A stretch of DNA of 64,000 bases from assembly GCA_002118135.1 (NCBI GenBank), contig BDIU01000221.1, positions 1 to 64,000 of the forward strand, written 5' to 3'. The position numbers were made by a program, and so were the translations under genes. Source of the stretch: Trebouxia sp. TZW2008. Lineage: Eukaryota; Chlorophyta; Trebouxiophyceae; Trebouxiales; Trebouxiaceae. Of the stretch, positions 1 through 11,605 are shown in pieces; position 1 is the first letter of the stretch; each line of letters starts with the position of its first letter. The notes below the pieces were generated by a model. The model saw only the letters and a list, made by a program, of their open reading frames with translations. It did not search any database and was not told the DNA's origin.

Positions 1-239
1 GGGTTGCGCATAATGTACCTCCTATGAAAATAACATTTCCTAAGGTATCTACCAAGAAGGCTGACCCTTGTCGCTTGTTCAAAAGCATTGGTGACGGGCA
101 GGCAAGCTTTGAGGCTTGATGGTATCAGGAACAGCTCAGCAGTCCTTTGCTGATGAAGCACTCCTGAGCTGCAAAACGCAAAGATTATGGGGCATTGAAC
201 ATGTCTGCATACCACAGGCATGTTTGTGTAAGCGTGCAA

Positions 240-300
240 GGCTGGGAGCATGCCTCCTTCCAACTTCCCAGGTCGTCAGCAGCTGAGTGCTTGGGGCTGC
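240..300 (-). repeat. decayed copy of the MAP65 last-exon end
   Basis: This stretch repeats the end of the MAP65 last exon (about 410-475) in the same orientation: the run covering CTCCAAGGTGGTCAGCAGC and the following GAGCGCTTGGGG reappears with scattered substitutions about 170 bp away. It lies downstream of the proposed stop and looks non-coding. The rest of 1-416 shows no gene and no TGTAA on the minus strand, so the MAP65 transcript may run off the left edge. Confidence 0.6.
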
Positions 301-416
301 TGTGTGACAGTCAGGAAGCAACTCTTGTGAGGTATTGAACCTGCCTACATCTCAGACATGCCCAATGTCTCCCACTGAACACGTTGCATGTTGAGCAAGA
401 CTGTCAGGCTGAAAGC

Positions 417-3400
417 TTACCTCCTCTCAACTCCAAGGTGGTCAGCAGCAGAGTCTGCAGCTGAGCGCTTGGGGGTGCGGGCGCCCCAGGGCATGCGCAT
501 GCCCAGGCCTCTGGAGGGGGTCTTCTCCCCCTTGCTAGATGAGCCGCCGCCCAGCAGGGATGGGCGCTTGCTGGCGCTGTTGGGAGGCTTCTTGGAGGCA
601 CTCATGGCAGCAGCCTGCGCTCCAGATCCAGTGAACTGTTGATGACAAGGCATTCACAGGCATTGACAGGTAGGGAGTGGCCAGACCATCACAGTCAAAG
701 GCGCTGGATCAAGTGTCCCTGTTGCTTGCCATCAATGCGTTGCATGCTTTGCTACTGCAAACATAGGGCACGCTTGTGAGGCATGCATGCAGCAGGCACG
801 CACGCAGTACAATGTTGCAAATGCAGTTGCATGCTTGCTATCATTCCCACCAGTTCCGGTCCTTGGGTCATTCTGACCACATCACTTGCATTTGATGGTT
901 GCATGGCAATACACAAGCAATTCAGGGCTGAAAGCAGTACCTGCTTCTTCTCCCTGGCATGCTGTGCACGCTGCTCCTCCTCTTGCTCAAGCTCTGTTGC
1001 CACCTGATCCAGCACCTCCTGTGCCCCACACAGCATGACATTAGTCACCAGAAATGAGTCTGATGACAGCGAGCAATGTTGTGCGCTAGTGCTGCTTAAA
1101 GCATGGTCAAGCTCTGGCAGTAACGTTTTGGGCAATCTGCATCCTCAATGCCTTCTGGTGTCTTGTTGCGTCCTGCCAGGTGTGCTCCTCATATAATGCT
1201 GACATGCAACAGCAAAAGTCCAGCTTCTTGCATGTCTTGTGTATGATGTGCCACAGGCAGAAGCTGACCTTGTAGTCCCAGCCATCATAGGTGAAGGGCA
1301 GGCGGTGCTCCATCTGCCAGTTAGTCAGCACCTGGCGCAGCTGCTCCACCAGCATGGGCACCCGCTCCCTCTGCTTGCCTGCCTTGATGCTGCGCTGCAG
1401 CTTGCGGTTTGCGTCCCGCCCCTGCCAGAAAGGCAGACTGTGTGGAGAACAATGCGTGTGTGATGAAGCATGTCATGCACTTGGAAGGACTGCTGTTGAG
1501 TTTGCACAGCTTTGCCAGCTTTGATCGTCAAGCAGCCAGCCACCTGAGCATAGTGCAACTGCCAGGAAATGGAGGAGATCAAACACAGGTGCAGAACTTG
1601 ATGCAAATGCTAGAATGAATACAACGACGCGCACAGGCCAGACATTTTGCCGATTCAACCATACAAACAGGCACCTTCATTGGCTTTGATACACTGAGCT
1701 CTGCGTCCAGATATTGCAACCTCAGCAAGACATCCCAAGCGCCTGTTGTACTTCCCATGCTTGCAAGCAGACATCGTGGCGTCACCATGCACCTTCACCC
1801 ATGTTACTCACCTTGTAGCGCATCTCATCATTCTCATACTCAGTCAGCCATCTACACTCAGCTCGCACGGCTTCAAAATCTTGCACCACTGTCAGCACCT
1901 CAGCACGCTTGTCTGCCAGATCTGCCACTTCTGCCTGCTGCCTGACCACCTTAGCCAGCACCTCTGACACCTACAAACGCAACAGCCATGATTCTGAAAT
2001 CTGTCTCTCATGCATGTTCAGGCTGCTGTCATGCTGATATCTGTCCTGTTTGCACTGCCTGCTCATGACATGCAACAGGCTGATGATGCTGCATTTGTGA
2101 CATCAGATGCAGGTTGACAAGGCCGGCAGAATTCTCACTCAGTTTGTGCAGAGGCATGCGCTGAAGTCATTTACGTTTTTCAATCTCATTGCGGACATTG
2201 TAAGCACTTGGTGCCACATCTGTGCCAGGGTATTGCAGCCCCTTTGCTATGGACAAACATGCCAGAGGTTTGTATAGCCTATTGGTCATCAACAGCAAAA
2301 CAGCAGTGCTTGCCTGTCCACTGTTGGAGACTCTGTGGTCAGATACAGCAGCATCAAACATTGGCGGAAGGGCTGGGGTGAGCAAATGGCTGGCAGCACA
2401 GACAGCCTCTACATCAGACCACTTCTCCTTGATCAGGCGGCGCATGACCTCTGCCTTGCAGCTCTCTAGCCTACCTACCTCTGCCATGCACTGCACAGCC
2501 ACACAGACAAACATCAGCAGTCAGCAGACAGGTCATTATGTTGATCAAGCGCAAGTCTGAACCTGTCAAGCTGCCACAGTCTATATGCCTTGCAGATATC
2601 TAGCCGCCCTACCTCTGCCATGCATTGCACTGCCAGAAAGACACAGGTGAGCAGTCAGGTGAACACCACAGGCAAAAAGCTGACATTCAGTCTTTGAACA
2701 GGTATGCAGCAAAAGCCTTGATGCCAAGCTGCTACAGCCACTTCATCATTGAAAACATTCAAAGCTGATTGTACCAACTTGCTCAGCCAGAAGTGCTGCA
2801 GAGTGCAGGATTCCATGCAAGCATAGCATTGACACCAAGGTCCTTGCATCAGAACCAGACAAACACATGAAAATAAGCTGTATGCAGGGATTTCAGCAAC
2901 TTGCCGGTCGACTTGAACCAGTGCAGAATGGCTCTAGATAGACTTATTGAAGGCAAACAATTGCTTGTGGATGCACCAGCAGGGTCATATCAAGCATGCC
3001 TGCAAGACGTGCGTCTCTGAACATCCATGAACCTGATCAAGATGCCAGTGAGCTCAGCAACAAACGTCAGCAACCATGAGTAACTGTACCACAGAAGTAC
3101 CTTTTGGATGGATTTGCCATGCAGGCGTGCTGGCCCAGACATGAGGCGGGCAAAGATGCCTCGGTCTACATCTTCTTGCTCCACCTCCAAGGCTTCCCAT
3201 AGGCTGCTCAGCACGCCCATCAGCTCCTCCGCCCTCTGCTCCCTGTACTCCTGCAGCAAACTTGCTTGGGTGAGAGCAAGGAAAATGGCACTGCATACTT
3301 TTGGCTGGAGCTCTGGCAATGCCAGCTCCTACAGATTTTCTCTGCAGCAAACTTGCCTGTCTGGAAAGCAGCTTCTACATATGCCTGGCTGGCCCTCCAA

Positions 3401-4868
3401 ACCTGCCTGATACTTTTATTGATTGGCATGCATGCATGACTGAAGCATTGAGGAAGCTCTCACACAACTGGTTACCCAAAAATATAGGCTTGGCAGGCTT
3501 CAGCAGCACGTGTGATTGCTGATTGGCAATGTATACAAAGCTGGCTGCAGATTGCGTGATGACCACAGCACTCTGAAGGAAGGTCAAATGAACGTCAGGC
3601 TTACTCTGATCTCATTCAGTCCCTCTATCTGATCTTCAAGGGCAGAGAAGGTAGCATTACTCAAGTCCACAGCTGCAGCTGCAGCATCCCGCTTGGCTGG
3701 GGACTTGTATGTGTAGCTGTGCCCTGGCAAGTGATCCCTGCACATGTTCAGGACGTCACCTTAGATGACTCTTGACGACTCTGCTGCTGTACAGGGTATG
3801 CAGGCAATACGGGACGATCTGAAGCTGTTGGGGAAGATCATTACGTTGTGGATGGAGTGAAGCACCGTTTCTGCAAGTCACAAGACTGGGCAAGGGGCTT
3901 TGTCAGGTTATGCTGCACTCATCACATGTCTGTGCATGCGTCTGATCTAAGATTGATGTCAACATATCAGAATGCTTTGATCTGTGCAACCTGACTCGTG
4001 ATTCTAAAGGCTTAGATGCGTGCAGACTGACTTGTGATGCTGAAGGCTTGGGTGGGCGGCAGCTGCAGCAGCGCCGTCATCTTCATCCAGCTCAATGCAA
4101 GCCTTGCGCAAGCGGCCCAGCAGCATATCAAGCTTGCGCTCCCGCTGAGCTCGCTCAGCATGAAGGTTGTCTAGTTCTAGTTGCAGGATTTGCAATCCGG
4201 CTTGTGACATGTCGTTTGCCTTGGCGCCAACTCGCTTTGGTTGTGGCAGTGCATGTCCAAACCTGGACTTTAAGCTGAAGATCTCATCCTGCACAGTCAG
4301 ACAGCAATTGCAAATTTGTGTGCCTGCAGGCACAATTTTGACTGGAAAGCTATTTGAAAGCTTGCAAGGACACGTATGTCACCTGCAGTGCACTGAACTC
4401 TTGTGCTCTTTGCATTTTCCTGGTTCGCCAGTGCTCTGCTCTGTGCTGTACGCTTTGAAAGCGCCTCATCAGTGAGCCGGAGGGACTGTAGTCTGATGTG
4501 TCTTCCTGCAGCAATTTGACCTGTTTGAAGCTGAAGAGATCACTTGAAAGAGCCTCTCCTCACATATGCTTCAGACGATGCGAGACCTGGCTGTCAAAGC
4601 CATCGTGCTCTCCAAGCTGCTCTTTGATGCGATCGATCTCAATCACGCTGTCACCAATTCTGTCCTGGAGGCCTGTACGCTTGTCCTCTGCAAATTGAAC
4701 CGCTTGAGACCATACTGCCTTTGCCCGGTTTGTGATCTCGGTCAACTCTCTGCACTGGTCTTCTCGTGATATCTCCAGATCTTGCCAGGCATGATGTAGT
4801 TGTTCGGTACAGGCTTTGCTGTGTTGAAGATACGACTGCGACTGTTCCTGAAGCACCTCCGGATCCAT
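417..4868 (-). CDS. MAP65/PRC1/Ase1-family microtubule-bundling protein
   Basis: This gene matches the MAP65/PRC1/Ase1 family, homodimeric rods that cross-link antiparallel microtubules in spindle midzones and the division apparatus. The first exon (4868-4564) encodes an acidic coiled coil starting MDPEVLQEQSQ. Further exons lie near 4510-4390, 4290-4040 (HAERAQRERKLDMLLGRL), 3740-3604 (LSNATFSALEDQIEGLNEI), 3260-3104 (LWEALEVEQEDVDRGIF, the family LWxLMDTPxEER region), 2490-2350, 1970-1815 (WLTEYENDEMRYK) and 1420-1275. The last of these carries NWQMEHRLPFTYDG, matching the conserved WExEHxxxFxYDG of the microtubule-binding spectrin fold. An EEEQRAQHAREKK exon lies near 1023-940. The tail (638-417) is basic and Ser/Pro-rich, as in plant MAP65s, and suggests CDK regulation. 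The TAA stop overlaps a good splice donor (AGGAG|GTAAGC), so the final exon could instead continue leftwards. Some internal exon borders are approximate. Confidence 0.85.
2458..2660 (-). repeat. tandem duplication at a MAP65 exon start
   Basis: Two copies about 130 bp apart contain CTACCTCTGCCATGCA(C/T)TGCA and the following Ca-rich intron run. The left copy adjoins the exon encoding the CKAEVMRRLIKEKW segment and the right copy lies in the upstream intron. Smaller paired copies occur in the same gene at 3250-3360 (CTGCAGCAAACTTGC twice) and 3985-4050 (TGACT(C/T)GTGAT twice). Confidence 0.6.
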
Positions 4869-7800
4869 CTCTACAAGACACGGACCTAGCTAGCAAAGGC
4901 GCACAATCCTGCCGCTGGCTTCATCCACTCGCACTTCTGCAGGCTGAGCAGCTGCAGAGTGGTCAGCGTGCGGCTTATGGTGGGTGACACAAGGCTTGAG
5001 AGCTGTTGTTTTGCAAGTTCAAGCCTTTCAGTCCAGATTCCCCTGCATGCAAGCTGCAAGCCAGCACATACGCATTAGTCTTTCACAACCCCCCCTTCCC
5101 CTGAGGTGCAGCACTTTCAAAGCAGTGTAGCGTCTAACACAAAATTGCTATGCACATTTTCAAGCGCGAGGCAGCTGCAGCAAGATTTTACCTGCAAAAA
5201 TCCCTTACTTGGCATGAATTCCCAGACGCCTCAAAGAAGTGCAGCCAACATGTATGAGTATGCTTGAAGCGACCTAGGTGTATGAATACCTTTCGAAAAG
5301 GTTGCAGCATATCCCCAATACTGCTTTTGCAAGGCAGCTTGTTGCCATGTCAAATTGACTTTGGAGCTGCAGTCACGGCGTCAAGTCTGTTCGCCGCCCC
5401 GCATTAAGCTCTCAAGAGCTCAAGTGATCAGCCCCGGAATGCGCAGCAGTCGTCACTGATTCGATCAGGTCTCGAAACAGACTGATGACGCGGCTTATGC
5501 AGATCCCTTCAGATGTCCACTCAGGGCAACCACACCTGCATCACACAGGACCTGCATACTGATCAGCAGATTGACATGCCCGACGCAGGTGCAGAAAACA
5601 TTAATCCCTCCAGATGTGGGGTTTGTGCTTGCTGATCCAGCTCCCACAACCCCTGTGCAGCTTTGCAGACTGGCAGCAACATATCTGCAGCAACTCACTT
5701 CTGAGCAAAGATGTTCAGCATGTTTTTGTTGGTCCTACATGAGGCTGCAACAGCAGCCCATATGTCTGTGAGCAAAGGCAATGTTGCTGGGCAATTAGCC
5801 TGTCATTAGCTTCAGCTTCAAGCAGCTGATCTGCACCTTGATGAAGCTCAAAGAGCAAATCTTGTGAGCTCTATAGGAAGCAGCACACTGACAGCAATTA
5901 CAGCCTGGGGTGAGACGACATGTACTGAGGCTGGCAGATGACTGAAGTCGCTGCGCAATGTAACACGTGACTGTCAAGCAAATTGGTACAGCAGTTGCAT
6001 TTTACAATAGAATTTCAAACATTGCATTGTACTCAGACCAGAAAGGTCTCAAATATATACAGCATCAGATCCAGTAGCCCAGCAGCTATGGCGGACACTT
6101 GCTTGCTGTTGACGCCACAGTATACAAACAGACGCCTGAAGCTAATTTGCAACAACCACCAAGCTTGATTTGAGGACTACATGGATTGAATGTTGGGACG
6201 TCCATCTGGGCCATTACACATATCAGACCATGGCCTGAGCAACGTGCCAGCATTCCATTGGCAGTACTGTGCAGGATGTTGTGCAGTTTCACCAGATCTC
6301 CAGAGTGCAATATGTATGTGCAAGTCTGTCTCCCTCATGATTGGTCACCTTTGCCTCAATCACACAAAGCACAAGTGCATCACATAGGGCAACCTTGCAA
6401 GGTTTACCAGTTTGTCTGCACTGGTAATATTTACGTACAAGTGCATTCATTAAAGTTACAAGCAGTCATGATCAACCTTGTTTGACTTGAGCACGCCAGG
6501 ATTGTTTCTTGGTCTGTGCAACAAGTGCTGCCAAGCAAATTATGCTGTCTGACATGGCACGTACCTATGTGACACGTACCTTTCATGTTGGCACTTGCTC
6601 CCGGTCTTGACTGCAGTGTACAGAATTGTAAGGGTCCCCAGCCTGTCTCAGCTCAAAACGGAGAACCGTTTCGAGACTTCAGGAAAACCTGAGCTGAACG
6701 CTCTGCACACTGCCGGGTCTCTGTCGGAGGTCTTCAATTCATCTGGAAGAGCCCTTCGTCTCTCTGCACATTGACACTCATCTATGGCCATTCGCAATTG
6801 AACAGTGCCTGCCAGCTGCATGATAGGGTGCCTGCACGAGTTTTGTATTAGGCACAGCTGTGGGATTCAAATTCGGGCCAGGTTATGGTCAGGGTAAACG
6901 GTGCTCGGCAAAAGTGCAATGCGCAAGGCAGATGCGCAGGTGCCAGTCGTCTGCCCGCATCATTGATGATCGTTGCGAAGTAGTGCAGGTGGAGAGACCC
7001 GATCATGAAGCCAGCGTTATGCTCGAGTTTGCCTCTGCATGAGAAGTGCCTTTTAGCCTTTGAGCTTGGCACCCTTCCACGCTCAAGTGACTCAGCGGCC
7101 ACCCGCAACTCACGTCCTGTCTTTCCATGCCTTACATGCCTGACGTGCGTGTGTTGGGATTCGAATTCCTGCACTCCATCCAAATACTGTAGGTCTTGGA
7201 ACGTGTGTTCACTTGGATACCCTTGTCCCGCCACAGCAAGTTCATGATGGTCATTTGTAAGTTGATGAAGCTGCTGTGACCGGCTTATTGGGTTGAATGG
7301 TGCACGCTATACTGCAGCAACCTGCTTTTGCACAGCAACAGGTTCAGAATCTCCATACGTCATATACAGCTGCAGCATTGATTCTGACCACAGTCTTGCA
7401 TTGCGCAATGACTGCAGGATGCTGCTGCATCCCACAGATCCCAAGCCTAAGCCGTTGTCACTGTACTGTGATGAAGTCACAATGTCATGTACCCTACATA
7501 TGCCTATCCTTGTCTCGAATTTGTGCAAAAAAGAAACTGCTAATGAGGATCTTGAAATGCTCCCCAACAACATCATTTTGAGCATTTGACATATTCAGCC
7601 TGCCACAGATTCTTAGACTAGACAACTGCCTTACAAACGTGACATCAGTCAATTGTCATGTGAGCTTTACGCATATTTTGAACGCTCTACTGTCTGAAAT
7701 TCATTGTTTGCGTGACTGCTAGCATAGCTGAGTACCCAAGCTATATGGCTAAATGATCAGACATAACAAGCTGCACTATCACAGTGCTGATGCTTGTCTT

Positions 7801-7981
7801 CTCGAAACGCAGCATGTAAGATGCAGCTCAACAGATGCAACTAGAAAGTGTAACAAGCAAATCTAACCAACTTCTTAGTTTCACCTTGAAGGGACGCCAC
7901 CGTGACTGCAACAGAGACCAGCACATCTGTGCTACTCTCTGGCGCAGCCATACTGACCGACAAACCACTGACAGATGCTTG
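4869..7981. other. gene-poor stretch between MAP65 and the dehydrogenase
   Basis: This holds the upstream region of MAP65 (4869 rightwards) and the 3' flank of the dehydrogenase. No convincing gene was found. Short open frames exist on both strands, such as 6640-6770 on the plus strand and 6848-7234 on the minus strand. None shows family motifs or a consistent exon chain. A minus-strand TGTAA (plus TTACA, 7631-7635) is a possible poly(A) signal for the dehydrogenase, though it is about 350 bp past the stop. Confidence 0.5.
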
Positions 7982-10926
7982 CTAGTAGCCCTCTCCTGGA
8001 TCCACAATATTGAACAGCTCTTTGCCTTCAATGTACAGCTTAGCCAGGTTGCCAAACAGCTTTGTACTGCTCTCAAAAGAGCCCTCAGTGCGGGCGGCTG
8101 AGTGAGGTGAGATGAGCACATTGTCTAGATCCCACAGAGGGCTGTCCTTCGGCAATGGCTCTGTATAGGCTACGTCAAGCCCTGCACCCCTGATCTGCTT
8201 GTTTTGCAAAGCTGCAGGGGCAACAAACAAAACTGATTGGGGCACAAAAGCTACAGGGGCAACAAACAAAATTGACTGTGTCTCCAAAGCTGCAGGGACA
8301 ACAAACAAGACTGATTGGGTCACGCAGGTGATATGATCACATCGGCGCATGGTCTTGCACAATGGTTTCATGAACTATTGGGAGTGAGCGCAGTGAGAAA
8401 CAGTGCAGTAAGTTGCGCTGTTTTGTTTCTGTATTGCCGCTGTGAAAGCAGTAATTGACATCTTGCCCATAGTCTATTTCTTTGCTGTGTCAGCTGTGCT
8501 TTCAGACACATCAGTGCAGAGACATCAGACCCTGGAGCAGGCTGTTGCATGACAGCATGCCAGGTCCGACCTGAGTCAGTCTGCGGTCAACAGCACAGAA
8601 CGTCAGCCACAACTGTCCATCAGACTTGCATGCACACAGCTGAGACTACACTGTTGTGGCAGTTGCATGCAAGCTGATATTGGAACCTCGCTGACCTTTG
8701 ATCAAGGCAGCCTCATCAACAGTCTTGCCTCTTCCAACATTCACAAACACTGCAGTTTTCTTCATCTTGGCAATGGCCTTGGCATCAATCACTTCACGAG
8801 TGGCGTCTGTGAATGGTAAGGCATTAACTACGTAGTCAGACTCTGACATAAGTTGCTCCAGCTGTTCTGGCCCATACACCTGTGCAGACATCGCCAGTAG
8901 CATCTATTGACCTTCCTGGCAATTGGCTCTTCAGTATTCTGGCAAATATCATGAAAAAGTCATGTGCATGCCTTGCAATGCAAACTGCGCTCCCTACTTC
9001 AGTACTGCCATGTGTCACTTCTGGAACAAGTTCGCGTGCAACTGTATACTGAGCTGCATGTGACAGGGTGAAGACTTCAGGCTGTTTGCATGTCAGTACT
9101 GACTGCAAGTAAAATTCAGACTTGGTCAAGGACTGGCACCACACAGCTTTGCTGATATGCATGCGTCACGTCAGCTCAAACCAGCCCATGCAAGAATGTA
9201 GACAAGTGCTTAATGCTGCTTGTGTCAGGTCATCAGATGCAGAAAGCGACGTCATAGATGTTTGATGCTGCTTCAGACAGGTCAGCAGGTACAGAAAGCA
9301 TTCTGACAGGTGCTTGATGCTGCTTCAGACAAGTTAGCAGATGCAGAAAGCATGTTTCTGATGCATGATGCTGCTTGTAAAGAACTGTACCTTGAGGCCT
9401 TGATCCTGCTCCTGCTTGGAGAGCTGCGTGCGGCGCCGCAGAGCTATGATGTTCATCTTGAAGGCGCGAGCTATGTTGGCCGTCTCTTGTCCTATGTCAC
9501 CATAGCCGACCACACCAAGTGTCTTGCCCCTGTACAATGAGCGTCCAATCATGCTGCATTGATGATCAGGGTGGGTGTAGGAATGCAGATCTCAACTTTG
9601 CAAAGTTACAGCAACTCAGCAGACATTATGCTGGTCATATCTGATGCACACTGCTCAAGGCAGCATGCTGTACGCCAGCAGACTCAAAGGTCAGGTTGAA
9701 AGATCACGCTGCATTCATGATCAGGGCAGGTGTAGGAATGTAGATCACAAGTCGATCTTGCACAATTACGACAGCGCAGCAGACATCATATCATTGTGGG
9801 TTGAGTCCAAATTGCCGCAAAAAGCTGTGCAACTCAAGCGTTGCCAATTTTAAAGGTCACAGCTGTGCTTGACGCGGCGCATGGGTGCATCTAGACGAGC
9901 TGACCATTGAGCCAAGGGCATGTTGTTTGTCTGAACTCTGCAGCTTGCCTGAGCGCCTCCACATGAGCTGAGCCATGAGCAATAGTTTGACAGCTTGTTT
10001 GAGTTGAGTCGCTATACCTGAGCTCCTCCACATACAATGGCTGCCAGCTGCGGTCCTTCTGTAGCGCCTTCAGGCGAGGCAGATCCTTGGCAAAGTAAGA
10101 GCATGCTGTGACAGCCCACTCCGCCAGTGAGTGTGAATATGGACCCTGCAACATTGCAACGGGGACCGGCTCAGCTGTGCCTACTTGTGCAAGGTTGACC
10201 TGGAGATGTGGGGTGGACATGTCAGGCGTTGACGCATTGATCACGCGGCACAGTAGTCTGGAACTTTTGGTCGCAGGGCTATGACAACAAGTAAGCAGCT
10301 GAACAAGCTGTCATGGAGTTTTGTGACTATGGCTTGACATCCGTGAGCCTTGATACTAGCACAACACCTGCCACACCAAATCACACACCTCAGAGATGCA
10401 GCTGAACGCAAACCCATCAAAGAAAGCTTGGACAGCACATGTCAACAGGGTCTTTGCATGCTTGATTGCTTCATCAAGAGCCCTATGTCCAATCATATGC
10501 GGACAACTTCAGAGATGACGAAAGAGCCCTATGAGCAGCTGTGCTGCATGCTGGCAAAGCAAGTTTGTCAGGTGGCCCAAGACTCATTACCCTGCTATTT
10601 GTAACAATGACTGAGCCCTGAGCCATTTCGGGGATTAAGAGCCTTTCGACGCCAGAGGCAATGGAGTGGATCCATTTCAGATTTGTCAGTAAGGGCCAAA
10701 TGTCCTGCATAGCACCATTCAAGAACTTTTACTGGTCGAGACATGGACTGAGCAGGCAGCAGCAGGCAAAATTGGCACAGAAAGGGCCCAAATTTGCAAT
10801 CAGGTCAAAACCTGGTTGCTGCTACAGCTGCCATACTTGCCTGAAGTTCTTGCGAGGTTGGAGCATCTTTCCCCGTCCCGCATTTAAAGATGACCTCGAC
10901 TTTGCTCCAATCGTTGGCTGTCCAGT
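7982..10926 (-). CDS. D-isomer-specific 2-hydroxyacid dehydrogenase
   Basis: This is an NAD(P)-dependent D-2-hydroxyacid dehydrogenase of the GhrA/hydroxypyruvate-reductase-like group, which reduces 2-keto acids or oxidises D-2-hydroxy acids. The phase-consistent exons are 10926-10841, 10704-10591, 10145-10018, 9553-9391, 8879-8696 and 8211-7982. Visible signatures are the substrate-side KWIHSIASGVERLL, the nucleotide-binding GVVGYGDIGQE (GxGxxG), the catalytic Arg in VNVGRGKTVDEAAL, the Glu in AYTEPLPKDSPLWD and the His in ISPHSA. The catalytic Arg-Glu-His set is therefore complete. The first listed intron appears to be GC-AG (CAG|GCAAGT at 10840). The N-terminal exon, probably within 10960-11370 and possibly carrying a targeting peptide, could not be fixed. 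The precise substrate cannot be read from sequence. Confidence 0.9.
8211..8335 (-). repeat. tandem copies of the last-exon acceptor region
   Basis: On the minus strand, three near-copies of a unit of about 39-40 bp (GTTTGTTGCCCCTGCAGCTT and neighbours) precede the last dehydrogenase exon. The copy nearest the exon supplies the acceptor used in the model (CCCCTGCAG|CT at 8212/8211). The others place extra CTGCAG/CTACAG acceptors upstream in steps of the unit length. Confidence 0.75.
9195..9375 (+). repeat. minisatellite of about 56 bp in a dehydrogenase intron
   Basis: Three to four degenerate copies contain the core TGATGCTGCTTCAGACA and CAGATGCAGAAAGC. They lie in the intron before the nucleotide-binding exon ends at 9391. 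A second duplication in the same gene pairs 9545-9630 with 9705-9795 (GCATT(G/C)ATGATCAGGG and GTGTAGGAATG in both). The 9545 copy includes the acceptor of the exon starting at 9553. Confidence 0.65.
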
Positions 10927-11605
10927 CTGCAGCATTTGCAGCTCTCGTCAACCCTCACACGCTGAGCGGCACGTGAATGCACACGTCTCGATGCCTGCGC
11001 TTGCCTGCGACTTCTTTGCTTGGTCTGCCAACGCCGATAAGCCGAAAAACCTCTGAGAGGTTTTGTAGCTCTTTCAGCCGTGGCGCGTCTTGTCCGCCGA
11101 ACGCAAACAAGTTCACATCTCTACGCTGCTGATCAGCTTGACGAAAGCCAGACTCCGGCGCCATTGCCTGCGATGAGGGCACGATGTCGTCAAAGATTTG
11201 TGCAGAGATTCTGAAACCGAGTCCTGCAGCAAAGTGCGCCGAGCTGGAAGACTCAAAGCCGAAGAAATGGCGTCGAGGACACGCGCATACCTCGTTGCAG
11301 ACAAGGACCAAGCTGCTGTCGTCGAAGCTGCTGGTGACCCCGCGAGGAGTGTTTGTATCCAATGCGACGCAAGCTTAATGAAGACCGGCGGACAGTGATA
11401 GCTTTGCTGCGAAGACTTTGTTGTTGCAGAGCCTCTGCAGAGCGTTGGCGGACTCTAAATGCAAGCAAAGGTGCGTGATCCAGTTCTTCACGTGTGTCAC
11501 AAAATGAGTCACGATCATGTCGGAACAGAGTCTGTGCCCTTGCGCTATCTGCCAAGCGCGATATGGTGCAGAAACCTTGCGTGAGACACATTTGCATTTG
11601 AACTG
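10927..11605. promoter_or_regulatory. divergent upstream region of dehydrogenase and ARM gene
   Basis: The two genes are transcribed away from each other across this stretch, so it probably contains both promoters and the unresolved first exon of the dehydrogenase. Long open frames exist on the minus strand (11362-10955), but no start could be tied to the first recognised exon. No TATA-like element could be assigned. Confidence 0.4.

Noticed and set aside
6860..7180. Two T-arm-like runs (GGGATTCAAATTC near 6863 and GGGATTCGAATTCC near 7146) suggesting tRNA genes or fragments
   Set aside because: No matching acceptor, D or anticodon arms could be folded around them on either strand.
6848..7234. 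128-codon minus-strand ORF in the gene-poor left region
   Set aside because: No family motif, no exon partners, and plus-strand ORFs overlap it equally well.
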